Assembly: GCA_002471345.1 (NCBI GenBank)
Contig: DKPS01000025.1
Coordinates: 1 to 18,089 of the forward strand
Origin: Saprospiraceae bacterium UBA7328
GTDB taxonomy: Bacteria; Bacteroidota; Bacteroidia; Chitinophagales; Saprospiraceae
Length of the DNA stretch: 18,089 nt
Direction: 5' to 3'
This document shows, piece by piece, positions 1 to 6,812 of the stretch (the first letter of the stretch is position 1; the number at the start of each line of letters is the position of its first letter). The notes beneath the pieces were generated by a model. That model worked only from the letters and a program-made list of their open reading frames with translations. It searched no databases and was not told the origin of the DNA. Made by a program: the position numbers and the translations under genes.

Positions 1-151
1 AAAAGAATAAAATATCAAATTGATCAACATCTTCAATATTAAATTGATCATTTCTCCATACTGTAATTTCATATCCTACAATCTCTTCAATGAGATGCAC
101 CAAGTTGTAGGTAAAAGAATCGTAGTTGTCTATTATCAATATTTTCTTCAT
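1..151 (-). CDS. trpG: Anthranilate synthase component II (glutamine amidotransferase), N-terminal fragment
   Basis: Only the first 50 codons are in the window; the rest lies past the left edge. The start ATG is at 151-149. The N-terminus reads MKKILIIDNYDSFTYNLVHL, the hallmark opening of the TrpG/PabA class I glutamine amidotransferases (IDNYDSFTYNL). These hydrolyse glutamine and channel ammonia to TrpE to make anthranilate from chorismate. The catalytic Cys-His-Glu triad would lie downstream and cannot be checked. The gene starts 21 bp after the trpE stop, in the same direction, so it is almost certainly co-transcribed with trpE under the same attenuator. PabA (folate synthesis) has the same opening, and some bacteria share one subunit between both pathways; the trpE neighbour and the Trp leader favour trpG. 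Confidence 0.93.
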   Translation of the reverse strand, partial: MKKILIIDNYDSFTYNLVHLIEEIVGYEITVWRNDQFNIEDVDQFDILFF

Positions 152-172
152 CACTTTTCTTTTCTCAAATTC

Positions 173-1555
173 TTAGCCAATTTCTTCTGCTAATGAAATT
201 GCTTTTTTTAATGCAGCTAGCTTATTACTTACTTCTTGAAGTTCACTTTCTTCTTCTGATTTCATTACAATCCCTGCTCCTGCTTGTCTTATCATTACAT
301 TGTCTTTGCTTAAAAAAGATCGAATAATAATGGCATGATCTAATTCTCCATTGAATTTGATCAATCCAATGCCACCACCATAAAATGACCTTCCATTTGG
401 TTCATACTCATCTATTAGACTCATGGCTTTGTACTTAGGTGCTCCTGATAAAGTCCCAGCCGGAAAAGTGTCACCATATATTTTTACACTTTTTGTCTTA
501 TCAACTACTCTGCCTATTACTTTCGAAACTAAATGAATAACATGACTGAAATATTGAATAATCTTATAATCCACAACTTCTACATTCTTACTATTTCTAC
601 TCAGATCATTTCTTGCAAGATCTACTAACATTACATGCTCAGCAACCTCCTTAGGGTCATTTGCCAATTCTTCTGCTTTGATTTTGTCATATTCCTCATC
701 ACCTGTTCGACGATATGTTCCAGCAATGGGATGTATTTCTGCTATTCCATCTTCTATTTTTAGCTGAGCCTCAGGAGATGAACCAAATATTCTGTAGTCT
801 TTGTAGTTAAAGTAAAATAGGTAAGGACTAGGATTAATAGAACGCAACGCCCTATAAACATTAAAATCGTCTCCCTTATATGGCAAGTAAAATTTTCTGG
901 ATAATACAATCTGAAAGACATCTCCTCTTTTACAATGTTTCTTTCCTTTTGTAACCATGCCTTTGAAATCTGAATCAGTCATATTACTGTATTCTTCTCC
1001 CGCAGTTCTGAAATTTCCTACAGCATGATACCTACCATTGATTAGTTGAACCACACTGTCCAAATTCGTGTTTTCTCCTTCGGGGCAATTATCTATAAGA
1101 ATTAGACTTTCATGAAAATGGTCAAATATGATGATGTTGCGATAATACCCATATCGCATATTTGGAATCCTTTCATCCAATTTTTCTGAAGACAGCTGAA
1201 TATCTTCGAAATGTTGCACACCATTATAACAAGTATATCCAAAAATGGCTTGACTATCATAAAGGCTAGAAGAGGTGTCTAGTTCAAAACTGGCCATAAA
1301 TGACTGAACCTCCTCATAAATGTCAAACTCACGTTTTTCAAACTCACCTGTTTTAAATACACCTTCATCAATTCGGAAGGATTTTAATTCATTGAAGCAA
1401 ATCATTGATTTACTTCCTTCTTTCACTGAATAAGCTGAGGTCTCTAACAAATGAGCTATTCCATATTTCTCCCTTATTCTTAGATATAAGGAAACAGGTG
1501 TCGTTAGGTCTGCTATAATTTCTTTGTGATGTGTTATTATTTTCATTTCTTTCAT
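173..1555 (-). CDS. trpE: Anthranilate synthase component I
   Basis: This 460-residue protein of normal family length makes anthranilate from chorismate with ammonia supplied by TrpG, the first committed step of tryptophan synthesis. Visible motifs: LLETS at residues 36-40, matching the LLES-type motif that forms the tryptophan feedback site; PIAGTYRRTG at 276-285; EHVMLVDLARNDLSR at 306-320, containing the conserved His; PAGTLSGAPK at 365-374; and the C-terminal QAGAGIV region at 424-430 followed by an acidic stretch, as in chorismate-binding enzymes. The LLES-type motif argues for TrpE over PabB. The chosen ATG at 1555 is followed by a second ATG three codons later that could also serve. 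The gene follows a leader peptide and terminator on the same strand and precedes trpG by 21 bp. Tryptophan probably acts twice: allosterically on the enzyme and by transcription attenuation. Confidence 0.96.
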   Translation of the reverse strand: MKEMKIITHHKEIIADLTTPVSLYLRIREKYGIAHLLETSAYSVKEGSKSMICFNELKSFRIDEGVFKTGEFEKREFDIYEEVQSFMASFELDTSSSLYDSQAIFGYTCYNGVQHFEDIQLSSEKLDERIPNMRYGYYRNIIIFDHFHESLILIDNCPEGENTNLDSVVQLINGRYHAVGNFRTAGEEYSNMTDSDFKGMVTKGKKHCKRGDVFQIVLSRKFYLPYKGDDFNVYRALRSINPSPYLFYFNYKDYRIFGSSPEAQLKIEDGIAEIHPIAGTYRRTGDEEYDKIKAEELANDPKEVAEHVMLVDLARNDLSRNSKNVEVVDYKIIQYFSHVIHLVSKVIGRVVDKTKSVKIYGDTFPAGTLSGAPKYKAMSLIDEYEPNGRSFYGGGIGLIKFNGELDHAIIIRSFLSKDNVMIRQAGAGIVMKSEEESELQEVSNKLAALKKAISLAEEIG

Positions 1556-1572
1556 TTCAAATCTTGTAAAAT

Positions 1573-1610
1573 AAAAAACGGCTTGTCGTGAAATTCGACA
1601 AGCCGTTTTT
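1573..1610 (-). terminator. Attenuator terminator hairpin upstream of trpE
   Basis: This is a perfect 15-bp inverted repeat. The arms are 1574-1588 and 1596-1610, with a 7-nt loop at 1589-1595. On the minus strand the transcript forms a GC-containing stem (ACGGCUUGUCG core) followed by six U, then AUUUU, which is a textbook intrinsic terminator. It lies between the Trp leader peptide and trpE, about 18 nt before the trpE start, so it cannot be the end of a useful upstream transcript alone. Its position makes it the regulated terminator of the trp operon. Because the arms begin and end in A/U runs, it could also stop transcripts arriving from the upstream AsmA-like gene. Confidence 0.93.
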
Positions 1611-1690
1611 ACTCATAGTTAATGATGTACAACTTTATCCAATCCCCTGCTGAGATGAATAATTGTGCCACCACCATGTTCTAATGAGTA
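1597..1690 (-). promoter_or_regulatory. Trp attenuator alternative RNA pairings
   Basis: Two alternative pairings can be drawn in the leader RNA. Candidate antiterminator: GAUAAAGUUGU (1639-1629), which overlaps the leader stop codon, can pair with ACGGCUUGUC (1606-1597) in the 5' arm of the terminator. This gives ten pairs, three of them G-U, with one bulged A. A ribosome at the stop codon would cover it; one stalled at the Trp codons would leave it free. Second pairing: UACUCAU (1690-1684), near the leader start, is complementary over 7 bp to AUGAGUA (1616-1610), right beside the terminator. This would form only when no ribosome sits on the early leader codons. Both come from reading by eye; no folding energy was computed. 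Confidence 0.5.
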
Positions 1691-1697
1691 CTTTCAT
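1635..1697 (-). CDS. trpL: trp operon leader peptide (Trp-Trp-Trp)
   Basis: This is a 20-codon open frame, ATG at 1697-1695 and TAA at 1637-1635. The peptide begins MKVLIRT, continues with three consecutive tryptophan codons (TGG x3 at 1676-1668) and ends HNYSSQQGIG. It starts roughly 10 to 15 nt downstream of the predicted transcription start and is followed 24 nt after its stop by the terminator hairpin that precedes trpE. A run of Trp codons in a tiny leader frame before trpE is the signature of ribosome-mediated attenuation: scarce Trp-tRNA stalls the ribosome and lets the antiterminator form. No Shine-Dalgarno sequence is visible; the stretch before the ATG is A-rich, as is usual in Bacteroidota. 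Identification rests on the codon run and position, not on homology, since such peptides are not conserved in sequence. Confidence 0.93.
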   Translation of the reverse strand: MKVLIRTWWWHNYSSQQGIG

Positions 1698-1714
1698 TTT
1701 AACTACTTGAATGA

Positions 1715-1745
1715 CAAAGAAAACCCTTTCATTGAAAACAACAAA
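1715..1745 (-). promoter_or_regulatory. Predicted trp operon promoter
   Basis: On the minus strand, TTTG (1745-1742) is followed after 19 nt by TTTCTTTG (1722-1715). This compares with the Bacteroidota pattern TTTG-N19-TAnnTTTG and has one mismatch in the -7 box. Transcription would begin a few bases downstream, about 10 to 15 nt before the leader ATG. The -33 element starts three bases past the stop codon of the upstream AsmA-like gene, so there is almost no spare sequence between the two units. The motif match and the correct position support each other, but both elements are short and the region is AT-rich. Confidence 0.55.
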
Positions 1746-1748
1746 TTT

Positions 1749-4703
1749 TTATTTGGAATTTTTGCGTCCAAAGATTCCTTTTAGCTTAAAAATTTGGTCT
1801 TTTAAGCTATCTAAAGTTTTATTATCCTTGATAATATTTCCTCCAATACTGTCAATTTGATTGAGAATTGTTGAATCTATTTTACTTTTCATCTCCTCCT
1901 CGAATTTGACCTGGGCAGAATCAAAAATAGTTTCTATTTTCTCTTCTCCATTGTCCAAGAAAACATCTAAGGTATCTCTCACATCATTTTCTATATCTGT
2001 CCGTATTGTATCAATCTTTGTCCTTATACTGTCTTTTGCATCTTGTATTGATTGTTCTACCAAAGCTTTTCCAGCAGAAATCACGTCAATTTCATTGAGT
2101 TTTATAGTTGGGGTGTTAAACGTTCCTTTCATTTCAAATAAAAGTCCTAAGTGACCTTTTTGAACGCTTCTGTATTTGTTCAATTTTGCGATGAGGTTAG
2201 GACTAACATGTTCCTCCAAGTTTATTTGAGAAATTTTAGCTGAAGGCACTTCAGCCAAAATTGTATAGTTCAAATTGTTTTCTAAACTGTGTGCACCTTT
2301 TACCTTAAAATGATAATCGTTTATTGAGAATACAAACTCTTCTATTTGTACCCATCCATCTTGAATGGTTATCCAATTTTTGGATTGCTTGATTACCAAA
2401 TCCGCTCTATCATGAAGTCCTAAGAATGAATTGAGTTTTTCTAAAGGTTTGAAATCTGTAATCTTTCCATCTAAAGTTTCTAGAAGTGCAAATGCATTCA
2501 ATTCTGGATAAATGAAATTATAATTATTATCCAATCCCGTAGCTAAGGATAATGTGGTATTAATTCTTCCATCAATAAAAGTCAATGGATAAGATATTTT
2601 TTTGAAAAAAGGAAGAGATTCTAAGCTTTCGGCAATACTTATATTTTCGAAATTCGTTTTTAGCTCTACATTACTTTTAACAGCCCCAAATTTGATGTCC
2701 CCTTGCACATTTAGCTTTCCTCCAAATGAACTAGATATAAAATCAGTGATTATCAATCGGTTATCTCTAAGGTTCAATGAGGCCAAATTTTCATAGATAT
2801 GAGTATTATAGTAGTTGAGAGAGTTACTACTTGAAATAATCTTGATGTCTAAGTTTTCAAAAGCTACCGAAGCTGTTGAATCTTGGAGAATAAAAGTTGT
2901 ATCATAATACAGCTCTTCTAATCTGTCTAAATCCAATTCCTTAGAATCAAAATCTAAAGTGCCAATCAATGCACCTTTATCATTTAGATAAGAGCTTAGA
3001 TTATTCAATTGTCCCATTGCCTTGAAGTCACTTTCCTCTATTTCTCCAATAGAATTATTAATCATAAATCTGTCTTCTTCTAGATGACTATCTAGAGTGA
3101 AATCTGTAATCGGTATTCCTCTATACTGTATTTTTTTAGCTTGTAAATTTATCTTTGCATTGATCCAAGACAGATCTTCATTTTGATTAGAGGAAGTCCC
3201 ATTATCATTTAATAGTTCATTGAGATTTATGTATTCACTTTTGATGTTAAGGGATAATAGAAGGGATGGATCGTCTTTCAAGTATTCCAATGGTTTCTTT
3301 ATTACCATATCTCCTCTCAAATCAGATGAGCCGTAATTGGTTTTTCCAAAATTTATAGTTAGGCTTCTTTCATCTCCTAGTCCTTCAGAAACGGAAGAGT
3401 AAACTCTTAAGGAATCCATTATGAAGTCAATGTTTTCAGCTTCCCAATCCACTTTGAATTCTGCATCAGTATACCCTGAACCTTTTTCATCTATCACAAA
3501 ATCACCTGTAGAAAGTAGATGTACCTTGCCTCCATTTAGGTCATAATCCACCAGGTCATCAAAGTTTTTGATATCATCAATTTTGGCATCTATATCAAAA
3601 GAAACACTCAAAGAATTTTCAAATCGATCTAAGAAAATTGCCCCTTCTACTTTTTCATGATCTCTTTTAAGGCTCAATCTACTCATTGACAATTCTGTAA
3701 AAGGGGTTGTATGATCTTTATTTCGCAACTGAGTATTGAGGTCAATTTCAAGGACATGAGAAGGGTCAGAGGGTAGATAAAATCTTCCGTCTTTTGCATC
3801 AATATTTAGTGCATATATTGGATAAGGACTTTTACTATTCATTTGCCCTGATAAATATCCATTGACAGAAAACTGACCACTTGCATTTAAATCAACTTTT
3901 GGAATGTTGTTGAGATTTTCGAGAAGAGAAAGCAGATTAGAAAATTCTTGGTCTTTTGATTCGATATTTAATCTATAATCTACTCCTTCGGTTGTTTGTC
4001 CAATTCTTCCATCCAGATTTAATTGAAGTGCATTAATTATTAAATCAGAATTTTCAATAGATAAATTATTAGTTGCTGTATAATAATTTGAATTTAATTC
4101 AAGACCTACTTTATATTTTACATTGTTATAATCTTGGCTTTTGATCAGAACATGAAATTCAGAATTTCCTTTTTGTTTCAAATCATTTTGATCTATCACC
4201 ATTTCTCCATTGTAAGAAAATTTATTTAGTAATAATGAGAGATCAGATTGCCTATCTAGAAATGATAACGTTCCATCCTTAACGGTAATTTTATTGAATG
4301 AAAACCCTTTGTTACTGCTTGTTTCTTGATCCTTTTCTTTTGTTATGAAGTCCCAATTCGCTTCTCCATTCTGGTCCTTTATTAAATTAATAAAAGGGTT
4401 GATAAGGACAATCTCAGACAATTCGATGTGTTCGCTATTTCTAATTATTCGTAATGGGTTTGCAGCTGCGCTAATTGACTCTAGTTCAACTAATGTTATA
4501 GTGTCATGACTTTTTCTAACTCTTAGATCATTTGCTGATACTCGAATATTTGGGAAAGAACCATCTATTCCTATGGAGGTGGACTCATAAACAATATCAG
4601 TTCCTGTGGCGAGTTCTATTTCCTCTACAGCTTTTTTTACAATTTTATCTTTGTTAAAATAGAGAACCGCCGCAATGAGCAGGATAATCATTAAAAGGCT
4701 CAA
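1749..4703 (-). CDS. AsmA-like inner-membrane-anchored envelope protein
   Basis: This roughly 984-residue protein has one N-terminal hydrophobic segment (LLMIILLIAAVLYF) and then a long, low-complexity-free beta-rich region typical of the AsmA/TamB-like superfamily of Bacteroidota. A comparatively conserved C-terminal AsmA-type stretch is around residues 650-850. The last 100 residues form a charged amphipathic helical tail with repeated DSIxxKIDxI-like heptads. AsmA-family proteins are anchored in the inner membrane, project into the periplasm and are implicated in envelope assembly and lipid transport between membranes; the specific substrate here is unknown. The start is uncertain: 4703 is a TTG codon, the first ATG is at 4691, and the frame stays open upstream to 4739 with codons encoding NIKRIIKISA, a good basic lead-in to the membrane segment but without an ATG. 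Translation may begin at the ATC at 4730. It is transcribed ahead of, but probably separately from, the trp operon. Confidence 0.8.
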   Translation of the reverse strand: MSLLMIILLIAAVLYFNKDKIVKKAVEEIELATGTDIVYESTSIGIDGSFPNIRVSANDLRVRKSHDTITLVELESISAAANPLRIIRNSEHIELSEIVLINPFINLIKDQNGEANWDFITKEKDQETSSNKGFSFNKITVKDGTLSFLDRQSDLSLLLNKFSYNGEMVIDQNDLKQKGNSEFHVLIKSQDYNNVKYKVGLELNSNYYTATNNLSIENSDLIINALQLNLDGRIGQTTEGVDYRLNIESKDQEFSNLLSLLENLNNIPKVDLNASGQFSVNGYLSGQMNSKSPYPIYALNIDAKDGRFYLPSDPSHVLEIDLNTQLRNKDHTTPFTELSMSRLSLKRDHEKVEGAIFLDRFENSLSVSFDIDAKIDDIKNFDDLVDYDLNGGKVHLLSTGDFVIDEKGSGYTDAEFKVDWEAENIDFIMDSLRVYSSVSEGLGDERSLTINFGKTNYGSSDLRGDMVIKKPLEYLKDDPSLLLSLNIKSEYINLNELLNDNGTSSNQNEDLSWINAKINLQAKKIQYRGIPITDFTLDSHLEEDRFMINNSIGEIEESDFKAMGQLNNLSSYLNDKGALIGTLDFDSKELDLDRLEELYYDTTFILQDSTASVAFENLDIKIISSSNSLNYYNTHIYENLASLNLRDNRLIITDFISSSFGGKLNVQGDIKFGAVKSNVELKTNFENISIAESLESLPFFKKISYPLTFIDGRINTTLSLATGLDNNYNFIYPELNAFALLETLDGKITDFKPLEKLNSFLGLHDRADLVIKQSKNWITIQDGWVQIEEFVFSINDYHFKVKGAHSLENNLNYTILAEVPSAKISQINLEEHVSPNLIAKLNKYRSVQKGHLGLLFEMKGTFNTPTIKLNEIDVISAGKALVEQSIQDAKDSIRTKIDTIRTDIENDVRDTLDVFLDNGEEKIETIFDSAQVKFEEEMKSKIDSTILNQIDSIGGNIIKDNKTLDSLKDQIFKLKGIFGRKNSK

Positions 4704-4851
4704 AGCTGATATTTTTATTATTCTTTTGATATTCTAAGTTTTGTGTTGAGATTGAAAAGTCTAAAACGATACAACATTGGTCAAATCATACATTGCCTTC
4801 TTCATTTATTGTAAATTTATTCTCAGTGATCTCTAAATCTAAGACTTATTA

Positions 4852-6525
4852 ATGACAGAGTTTGTTTCAATTAATGATCTGAGCATTTCATTTGACAACG
4901 GTGAAAATGAAGTCCACACAGTTGTGGATCATGTGAATATCGAAATTAATAAAGGAGAAAGAGTAGGAATTGTAGGAGAATCAGGTTCAGGAAAAACTTT
5001 AACATCTCTATCCTTATTAGGTTTACTTCCTTCTCCGAATGCCTCATACAGCAGCGGTAGTATTTCTTTTTATTACGAAAATCAACGGTTAAATATTAAT
5101 GAACTTGACTTAGATAAGCTTAATGAAATAAGAGGCAGGAAAGTGGCAATGATCTTTCAAGAACCAATGAGCTCTCTTGATCCAGTTTATAAATGCGGTT
5201 TTCAGGTTGATGAAGTTTTTCTTACTCATAAAGGAAAAGACAAAAATAGAGCAAGAGAAAGAACACTTCAACTTTTCAAGTTAGTACAACTCAGTGAACC
5301 TGAGCGAATTTATGATTCTTATCCTCATGAGATCAGTGGTGGACAGATTCAAAGAGTTATGATAGCAATGGCACTTGTTTGTGACCCGGCCTTGTTAATA
5401 GCAGATGAACCAACTACAGCTCTGGATGTAACCATTCAAAAAGAAATAATTTCTTTACTCAAACATTTGTCTGCGCAATTAGAAATGGCCCTTTTATTTA
5501 TTTCACACGATATAGCTCTTGTGTCACAAATAAGTGAAAAAGTCTACATAATGTATCAAGGGGAAATTGTAGAGCATGGGCCAACCAAAGATGTCTTTTT
5601 GGCTCCAAAACAAAAATATACTCAAGCTCTTTTGGCGTGTAGGCCATCGTTAGAGAAAAGATCAAAAAGACTTTCCACAGTCTCTGATATTATAAATCCA
5701 ACGGTAACACAAAAAATACTTCCCCTTTCTAGAAAATGGTCTGAAGAATCAATCTTGAATATTGAAAATATTGATAAAACCTATTTTAAGAAAGCATTCT
5801 TGGGACTATTAAAAAGACCTTCCACTAAAGCAGTTCAAAATGTTTCTCTTTCCCTTAATAAAGGGGAGATTTTAGGAATAGTAGGGGAGTCAGGATCTGG
5901 AAAATCAACGTTAATTAAATGTATTCTAGGAATAGAAAATGTAGATCAAGGCAAAATAATATTTGATGGAGTTGATCTTTCTCTTTTGTCCTCCCGAGGA
6001 TGGAAGCCATTCAGAAAAAGAATTCAAATCATTTTTCAGGATCCATATTCTTCATTAAATCCAAAAATGAAAATTGGAGAAGCTGTAAGAGAAGCATTAG
6101 ATATCATAAATTATGGTGGCAATAAAAAACAAAGGGTTTTGGATCTCTTTGATTTGGTTAGCATCCCGTCAGAATTCTATATGCGATATCCTTTCCAACT
6201 TTCTGGGGGACAAAGACAAAGAGTCTGCATAGCAAGGGCTCTTGCGATGGAGTCAGAAATATTGCTTTGCGACGAGTCTGTATCGGCACTTGATGTTTCT
6301 GTCCAGGCACAAATTCTAAATCTACTTCTATATCTCCGGACAACTTTAAGTGTGAGTATAATTTTTATCACTCACGACTTTTCTGTTGTAAGTTACCTCT
6401 GTGATAGAATTGTTGTAATGCAATATGGAAAAATAGTGGAAGAAGGAATACCAAAAGAAATAATTCAAAATCCTAAAGAAGATTACACCAAAAATTTGAT
6501 AAATAGCATCCCAAGTATTGTATGA
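4852..6525 (+). CDS. Fused two-domain oligopeptide-type ABC transporter ATP-binding protein
   Basis: This 557-residue protein carries two complete nucleotide-binding domains. First half: Walker A GESGSGKT (42-49), Q-loop FQEP (102-105), signature ISGGQ (161-165), Walker B LLIADE (181-186), switch His 219. Second half: Walker A GESGSGKS (345-352), FQDP (395-398), signature LSGGQ (450-454), Walker B ILLCDE (470-475), switch His 508. The LACRPSL segment after the first domain and the PYSSLNPxM region are typical of the DppD/DppF (OppD/OppF) peptide-importer ATPases. The protein is therefore a natural DppDF fusion, like YejF or GsiA, that would energise uptake of peptides or similar solutes at the inner membrane. 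No permease or solute-binding gene is adjacent, so the partner must be encoded elsewhere. All catalytic motifs look intact, hence both ATP sites are probably active. The ATG at 4852 is the natural start. Confidence 0.93.
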   Translation: MTEFVSINDLSISFDNGENEVHTVVDHVNIEINKGERVGIVGESGSGKTLTSLSLLGLLPSPNASYSSGSISFYYENQRLNINELDLDKLNEIRGRKVAMIFQEPMSSLDPVYKCGFQVDEVFLTHKGKDKNRARERTLQLFKLVQLSEPERIYDSYPHEISGGQIQRVMIAMALVCDPALLIADEPTTALDVTIQKEIISLLKHLSAQLEMALLFISHDIALVSQISEKVYIMYQGEIVEHGPTKDVFLAPKQKYTQALLACRPSLEKRSKRLSTVSDIINPTVTQKILPLSRKWSEESILNIENIDKTYFKKAFLGLLKRPSTKAVQNVSLSLNKGEILGIVGESGSGKSTLIKCILGIENVDQGKIIFDGVDLSLLSSRGWKPFRKRIQIIFQDPYSSLNPKMKIGEAVREALDIINYGGNKKQRVLDLFDLVSIPSEFYMRYPFQLSGGQRQRVCIARALAMESEILLCDESVSALDVSVQAQILNLLLYLRTTLSVSIIFITHDFSVVSYLCDRIVVMQYGKIVEEGIPKEIIQNPKEDYTKNLINSIPSIV

Positions 6526-6605
6526 TTTAAATGATGTTAAGATATCTGTAATATTTTTATTCTTTCTATCGTTATTAACACGTATTTAATTTTTTAGTCA
6601 TCAAG

Positions 6606-6812
6606 ATGAGCAACACAATTAAAAACCGAACAAAACAATCCATCTTTCTCCTGATGGTCTTTGTATTCTCTTTTATGTCTTTAGCTTATTTAGTGGAATT
6701 AGAGATGGACTCATCTCTTCTAAATGGATTAAGTCAAGAACTGACTCCAGAACTATCAACTTTAGGGTATTGTGCTTATGCTATTATTGAGTCAATAGTG
6801 TTTTCATTCTAG
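6606..6812 (+). CDS. Possible small membrane protein of unknown function
   Basis: This is a 68-codon open frame. A basic N-terminus (NTIKNRTKQ) is followed by a hydrophobic stretch (IFLLMVFVFSFMSLAYLV, about residues 13-30) and a short acidic tail. This looks like a single-pass membrane protein or an uncleaved signal. I recognise no family. It lies 80 bp downstream of the ABC ATPase on the same strand, and its last 29 bp overlap the 3' end of convergent fmt, which is unusual but tolerated. For: it fills an otherwise empty 258-bp gap and has a sensible membrane-protein pattern. Against: the AT-rich gap could produce such a frame by chance, and no convincing promoter or ribosome site is visible. 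Confidence 0.4.
   Translation: MSNTIKNRTKQSIFLLMVFVFSFMSLAYLVELEMDSSLLNGLSQELTPELSTLGYCAYAIIESIVFSF

Noticed and set aside
1861..2796. Plus-strand open frames inside the AsmA-like gene
   Set aside because: They are antisense shadows of a well-supported long gene, with no recognisable domain or start context.
4741..4851. Promoter elements in the divergent gap between the AsmA-like and ABC genes
   Set aside because: A near match (TAAATTTA at 4812-4819) exists for the ABC gene but without a properly spaced -33; on the minus strand only imperfect boxes with the wrong spacing are seen.
6575..6590. AACACGT sequence as a possible parS half-site
   Set aside because: It is not palindromic and lacks the CACGTG centre; nothing resembling a parS palindrome was found in the window.
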